6,957 nt of DNA, taken from Zoogloea sp. Lineage in GTDB: Bacteria; Pseudomonadota; Gammaproteobacteria; Burkholderiales; Rhodocyclaceae. Where the stretch lies: the NCBI GenBank assembly GCA_016790385.1, contig JAEUNV010000394.1:1-6957 (forward strand). The letters are read 5' to 3'. Made by a program: the position numbers and the translations under genes. Shown in pieces: positions 5,790-6,957 of this stretch. Each line of letters begins with the position of its first letter. The first letter of the stretch is position 1. The notes beneath the pieces are model-generated. The model was not told the DNA's origin. It did not search any database and saw only the letters and a program-made list of their open reading frames with translations.

Positions 5790-6957
5790 TCAGCCTTTGA
5801 AGCGCTCTTCCAGTGCCGCGATGGCAGGCAGGGTCTTGCCTTCGAGGAACTCCAGGAAGGCGCCGCCGCCGGTGGAGATATAGCCCACGTCGTCGGCGAT
5901 ATGGAACTTCGCGATGGCGGCCAGGGTGTCGCCACCGCCCGCAATCGAGAAGGCTTCCGAGTGGGCGATGGCGGAGGCCATCATCTTGGTGCCGCCGGCA
6001 AACTGGGGCAGCTCGAACACGCCGACCGGGCCGTTCCAGACGATGGTGCCGGCGTTGGCGATGATTTCGGAGAGCTTGGCTGCGGTCTTCGGGCCAACGT
6101 CGAGGATGCGGTCGTGGGTGGCCACATCGTCGACGGAAATCTTGTTGGCCCGGGCCAGGGCGGACACTTCATCGGCGACCACCACGTCGACGGGCAGGGG
6201 CACTTCCGCGCCGCGCGCCTTCATGATGTCCATGATGGCATGGGCTTCCTTGACCAGATCGGGCTCGGCCAGGGAGTCGCCGATGCGCTTGCCCGAGGCC
6301 AGCAGGAAGGTGTTGGCAATGCCGCCGCCGACGATCAGCTGGTCCACCTTGTCGGCCAGTGATTTCAGGATGGTCAGCTTGGAGGACACCTTGGAGCCAC
6401 CGACGATGGCCACCAGCGGACGCTTGGGGGCGTGCAGAGCCTTGCCGAGGGCATCGATTTCGGCGCCCATCAGGATGCCGGCGCAGGCCACCGGGGCGAA
6501 GCGGGCGATACCGTGGGTGGTGGCTTCGGCCCGGTGGGCCGTGCCGAAGGCGTCGTTAACGTAGATGTCGCACAGGGCGGCCATCTTCTTCGCGAGCTCC
6601 TCGTTGTCTTTCTTTTCGCCCTTGTTGCAGCGGCAGTTTTCCAGCAGTACGACTTCACCCGGGGCGACCTCGAAGCCACCGTCCACCCAGTTCTGGATCA
6701 GGCGCACCGGCTTGCCGAGCATCTGACCGAGGCGCACCGCCACGGGAGCAAGGGTGTCGTCGGCTTTGAGCTCGCCTTCGGTGGGGCGACCCAGGTGCGA
6801 GGTGACCATGACCGCTGCGCCGCCCTCGAGGGCGTACTTGATGGACGGGATGGAAGCGCGGATGCGGGTGTCTTCGGTGATGTTGCCGGCGTCGTCCTGG
6901 GGAACATTGAGGTCGGCGCGGATGAAGACTTTCTTGCCCTTGACGTCGAGATCGGTG
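5790..6957 (-). CDS. pgk: Phosphoglycerate kinase (5' partial)
   Basis: It catalyses 1,3-bisphosphoglycerate + ADP = 3-phosphoglycerate + ATP in glycolysis, gluconeogenesis and the Calvin cycle, in the cytosol. The visible frame gives 388 residues and the family is usually about 390-400, so only some 5-8 N-terminal residues are missing beyond the right edge. The ATG at 6809 is internal. Visible residues include the substrate-binding RADLNVP (13-19) and TSHLGRP (52-58), the segment ENCRCNKGE, the nucleotide-domain motifs GGSKVSSK (186-193) and GGGIANTF (210-217), WNGPVGVFE (307-315), GGGDTLAAI (340-348) and the C-terminal [14 protein letters not shown] (361-374). All expected motifs are intact. 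In many Betaproteobacteria pgk lies between gap and pyk. Here the downstream neighbour is a diguanylate cyclase instead, and gap may lie just outside the window. Confidence 0.98.
   Translation of the reverse strand, partial: TDLDVKGKKVFIRADLNVPQDDAGNITEDTRIRASIPSIKYALEGGAAVMVTSHLGRPTEGELKADDTLAPVAVRLGQMLGKPVRLIQNWVDGGFEVAPGEVVLLENCRCNKGEKKDNEELAKKMAALCDIYVNDAFGTAHRAEATTHGIARFAPVACAGILMGAEIDALGKALHAPKRPLVAIVGGSKVSSKLTILKSLADKVDQLIVGGGIANTFLLASGKRIGDSLAEPDLVKEAHAIMDIMKARGAEVPLPVDVVVADEVSALARANKISVDDVATHDRILDVGPKTAAKLSEIIANAGTIVWNGPVGVFELPQFAGGTKMMASAIAHSEAFSIAGGGDTLAAIAKFHIADDVGYISTGGGAFLEFLEGKTLPAIAALEERFKG

Noticed and set aside
5901..6564. Plus-strand open frames opposite pgk
   Set aside because: They are shadows of a fully conserved pgk reading frame.

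Overview
The window is high-GC Proteobacterial chromosome with five protein genes, two of them cut by the window edges. The phosphoglycerate kinase has the form usual in Betaproteobacteria, and a PEP-CTERM (exosortase-sorted) exported protein is present. Together these suggest a matrix- or floc-forming betaproteobacterium, possibly of the Rhodocyclales (Zoogloea/Azoarcus/Thauera type). That placement is inference from protein character only. I saw no tRNA, rRNA, CRISPR array, insertion sequence, integrase or riboswitch.

Left part, plus strand (1-2650), surface and matrix proteins. The 3' end of a large secreted protein has at least three SdrD-type B repeats followed by an EF-hand-rich calcium-binding C-terminal region. 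After 89 bases with two hairpins comes a 224-residue exported protein with a signal peptide, a C-terminal PEP-CTERM sorting signal, and a single cysteine plus a downstream FQIALWE motif resembling a thioester domain. A perfect 17-bp stem with A- and T-tracts (2609-2647) is a strong intrinsic terminator that closes this block.

Middle, plus strand (2812-4467). A predicted periplasmic protein has about ten TPR units, an Ala/Pro linker and a C-terminal NTF2-like domain of the type found in Cds6-family L,D-transpeptidases. Its start is best placed at 2812, where a signal peptide begins behind a GAGG ribosome-binding site.

Right part, minus strand (4496-6957). A phosphoglycerate kinase gene (pgk) enters from the right edge and lacks only its first few codons. 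It is followed by a hairpin and then a membrane diguanylate cyclase with a PilJ-like periplasmic sensor, an intact GGDEF motif and an intact inhibitory RxxD site. The cyclase converges on the TPR gene, with 28 bases between the stop codons.

The likely common theme is the cell surface: two exported, probably matrix or adhesion, proteins, a periplasmic scaffold protein and a c-di-GMP synthase, next to a glycolytic housekeeping gene. No functional link among them is proven by the sequence. The best lead is the possible Cys-Gln thioester pair in the PEP-CTERM protein.
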